Shown: positions 6,128 to 7,117 of the stretch, piece by piece
Layout of the letters: the number at the start of each line of letters is the position of its first letter
Position numbering within the stretch: the first letter of the stretch is position 1
NCBI GenBank assembly: GCA_003523465.1
Contig: DQAA01000630.1
Location: 3,789-10,905, forward strand
Source: Pseudomonas sp.
GTDB lineage: Bacteria > Pseudomonadota > Gammaproteobacteria > Pseudomonadales > Pseudomonadaceae
Direction of reading: 5' to 3'
Length of the DNA: 7,117 nt
The notes under the pieces: model-generated
Seen by the model: only the letters and a program-made list of their open reading frames with translations
Told to the model about the DNA's origin: nothing
The model's database searches: none
Made by a program: the position numbers and the translations under genes

Positions 6128-7095
6128 TGAGCGTCGTCCTGACCGCCCGTGACCTCACCCGTCACTACGAAGTCTCCCGAGGCCTGTTCAAGGGTCACGC
6201 CACGGTTCGCGCGCTCAATGGCGTGTCGTTCGAACTGGAAGCCGGCAAGACCCTCGCCGTGGTCGGTGAGTCCGGCTGCGGCAAGTCCACCCTGGCCCGC
6301 GCCCTGACCCTGATCGAAGAACCGTCGTCCGGCTCGTTGCAGATCGCCGGCCAGGAGGTCAACGGCGCCAGCAAGAGCGAACGCAAGCAGCTGCGTCGCG
6401 ATGTGCAGATGGTCTTCCAGAGCCCTTATGCGTCCCTCAATCCGCGGCAGAAGATCGGCGACCAGTTGGCTGAGCCACTGCTGATCAACACCTCGCTCTC
6501 CAAGGAACAGCGGCGGGAACGGGTGCAGTCGATGATGCAGCAGGTCGGCCTGCGCCCCGAGCATTACCAACGCTATCCGCACATGTTCTCCGGTGGTCAA
6601 CGCCAGCGCATCGCCCTGGCCCGGGCGATGATGCTTCAACCCAAGGTGCTGGTGGCGGACGAGCCGACCTCGGCGCTGGACGTGTCAATCCAGGCCCAGG
6701 TGCTCAACCTGTTCATGGACCTGCAGAAGGAATTCAACACCGCCTACGTGTTCATCTCGCACAACCTCGCGGTGGTGCGGCATGTGGCGGACGAGGTGCT
6801 GGTGATGTACCTGGGACGGCCAGCGGAAATGGGGCCGAAGGAAGCGATCTACGAGAAGCCGCTGCACCCGTATACCCAGGCGCTGCTGTCGGCGACACCG
6901 ACGATTCATCCGGATCCGTCGAAGCCCAAGATCAGGATTGCCGGGGAGTTGCCCAATCCGTTGAATCCGCCTGATGGCTGCGCTTTCCACAAGCGTTGTC
7001 CGCATGCGACGGAGCGGTGTGCGAAGGAAGTACCGGCGTTTCGTAAGGTGGAGACTCGGCAGGTAGCCTGCCATTACGCGGAGCAATTCCTCTGA
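6127..7095 (+). CDS. dppF: Dipeptide ABC transporter ATP-binding protein DppF
   Basis: Second cytoplasmic ATPase, forming the DppD-DppF pair beneath the DppBC channel. It has 322 residues with Walker A GESGCGKST (47-55), Q-loop Gln98 in VFQSPYASLNPRQ, signature FSGGQRQR (154-161), Walker B VLVADE (174-179) with catalytic Glu179, D-loop SALD (182-185) and switch His212. The motif around His212 reads SHNL, where SHDL is usual. The C-terminal region has Cys285, Cys291, Cys298 and Cys315, with the same spacing as in DppD. The FSGGQRQR signature and the YVFISH segment (207-212) favour DppF over OppF, as does the dipeptide operon context. ATG 6127 is fixed by AGGAGGT six bases upstream and by the one-base overlap with dppD. 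In about the last 200 bases, codon choice shifts from C-ending toward G- and T-ending codons, but the frame is intact. Confidence 0.95.
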   Translation: MSVVLTARDLTRHYEVSRGLFKGHATVRALNGVSFELEAGKTLAVVGESGCGKSTLARALTLIEEPSSGSLQIAGQEVNGASKSERKQLRRDVQMVFQSPYASLNPRQKIGDQLAEPLLINTSLSKEQRRERVQSMMQQVGLRPEHYQRYPHMFSGGQRQRIALARAMMLQPKVLVADEPTSALDVSIQAQVLNLFMDLQKEFNTAYVFISHNLAVVRHVADEVLVMYLGRPAEMGPKEAIYEKPLHPYTQALLSATPTIHPDPSKPKIRIAGELPNPLNPPDGCAFHKRCPHATERCAKEVPAFRKVETRQVACHYAEQFL

Positions 7096-7117
7096 TCTGA
7101 CAACACAAAACCCTGTG

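Noticed and set aside
1..7117. Mobile elements, CRISPR arrays, tRNA/rRNA genes, or a novel defence or biosynthetic system
   Set aside because: No terminal inverted repeats, regularly spaced repeats, RNA-gene sequences or unrecognised genes were seen; every substantial coding region belongs to a known peptide-uptake family.
7096..7117. Terminator after dppF
   Set aside because: Only 22 bases remain and they contain no stem-loop with a T tract; any terminator lies outside the window.

Overview
The window is one co-directional (+ strand) gene cluster from a high-GC gammaproteobacterium, almost certainly a Pseudomonas. Three things point there: strong C/G preference at third codon positions, an OprD-family (Occ) porin, and the gene order porin - dipeptide-binding protein - dppB - dppC - dppD - dppF. 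That order matches the opdP-dppA4-dppBCDF part of the P. aeruginosa dipeptide uptake locus. The species cannot be fixed from sequence alone.

Layout: positions 1-47 are a short leader with an A-rich track running into a Shine-Dalgarno sequence. Positions 48-1424 encode the outer-membrane porin (OpdP type, TTG start). Positions 1425-1492 hold an 11-bp perfect stem-loop and the dppA ribosome-binding site. Positions 1493-3088 encode the periplasmic binding protein DppA. Positions 3089-3209 are a 121-base gap with two inverted repeats and an A-rich motif between them. Positions 3210-7095 encode the two permeases (DppB, DppC) and two ATPases (DppD, DppF), packed with gaps of 10 and 10 bases and then a 1-base overlap. 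The last 22 bases hold no recognisable terminator. No promoter is visible before the porin, so transcription probably starts upstream of the window. The cluster may continue on that side, where related loci carry more dppA paralogues and the regulator gene psdR.

How the genes work together: OpdP lets di- and tripeptides through the outer membrane. DppA captures them in the periplasm and delivers them to the DppB-DppC channel in the inner membrane. DppD and DppF power import by ATP hydrolysis. All transport motifs look intact and I see no broken gene. The tight dppBCDF packing, against stem-loop-bearing gaps on both sides of dppA, suggests that porin, binding protein and membrane complex are made in different amounts from one transcript.

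I found no previously undescribed system. The most useful observations are: (1) DppA appears to lack the arginine that in E. coli DppA holds the peptide carboxylate, which predicts altered specificity; (2) an AANAANAA motif, the kind bound by Hfq/Crc, abuts the porin ribosome-binding site, with a second copy before dppB; (3) stable intercistronic stem-loops; (4) matching four-cysteine clusters in both ATPases.
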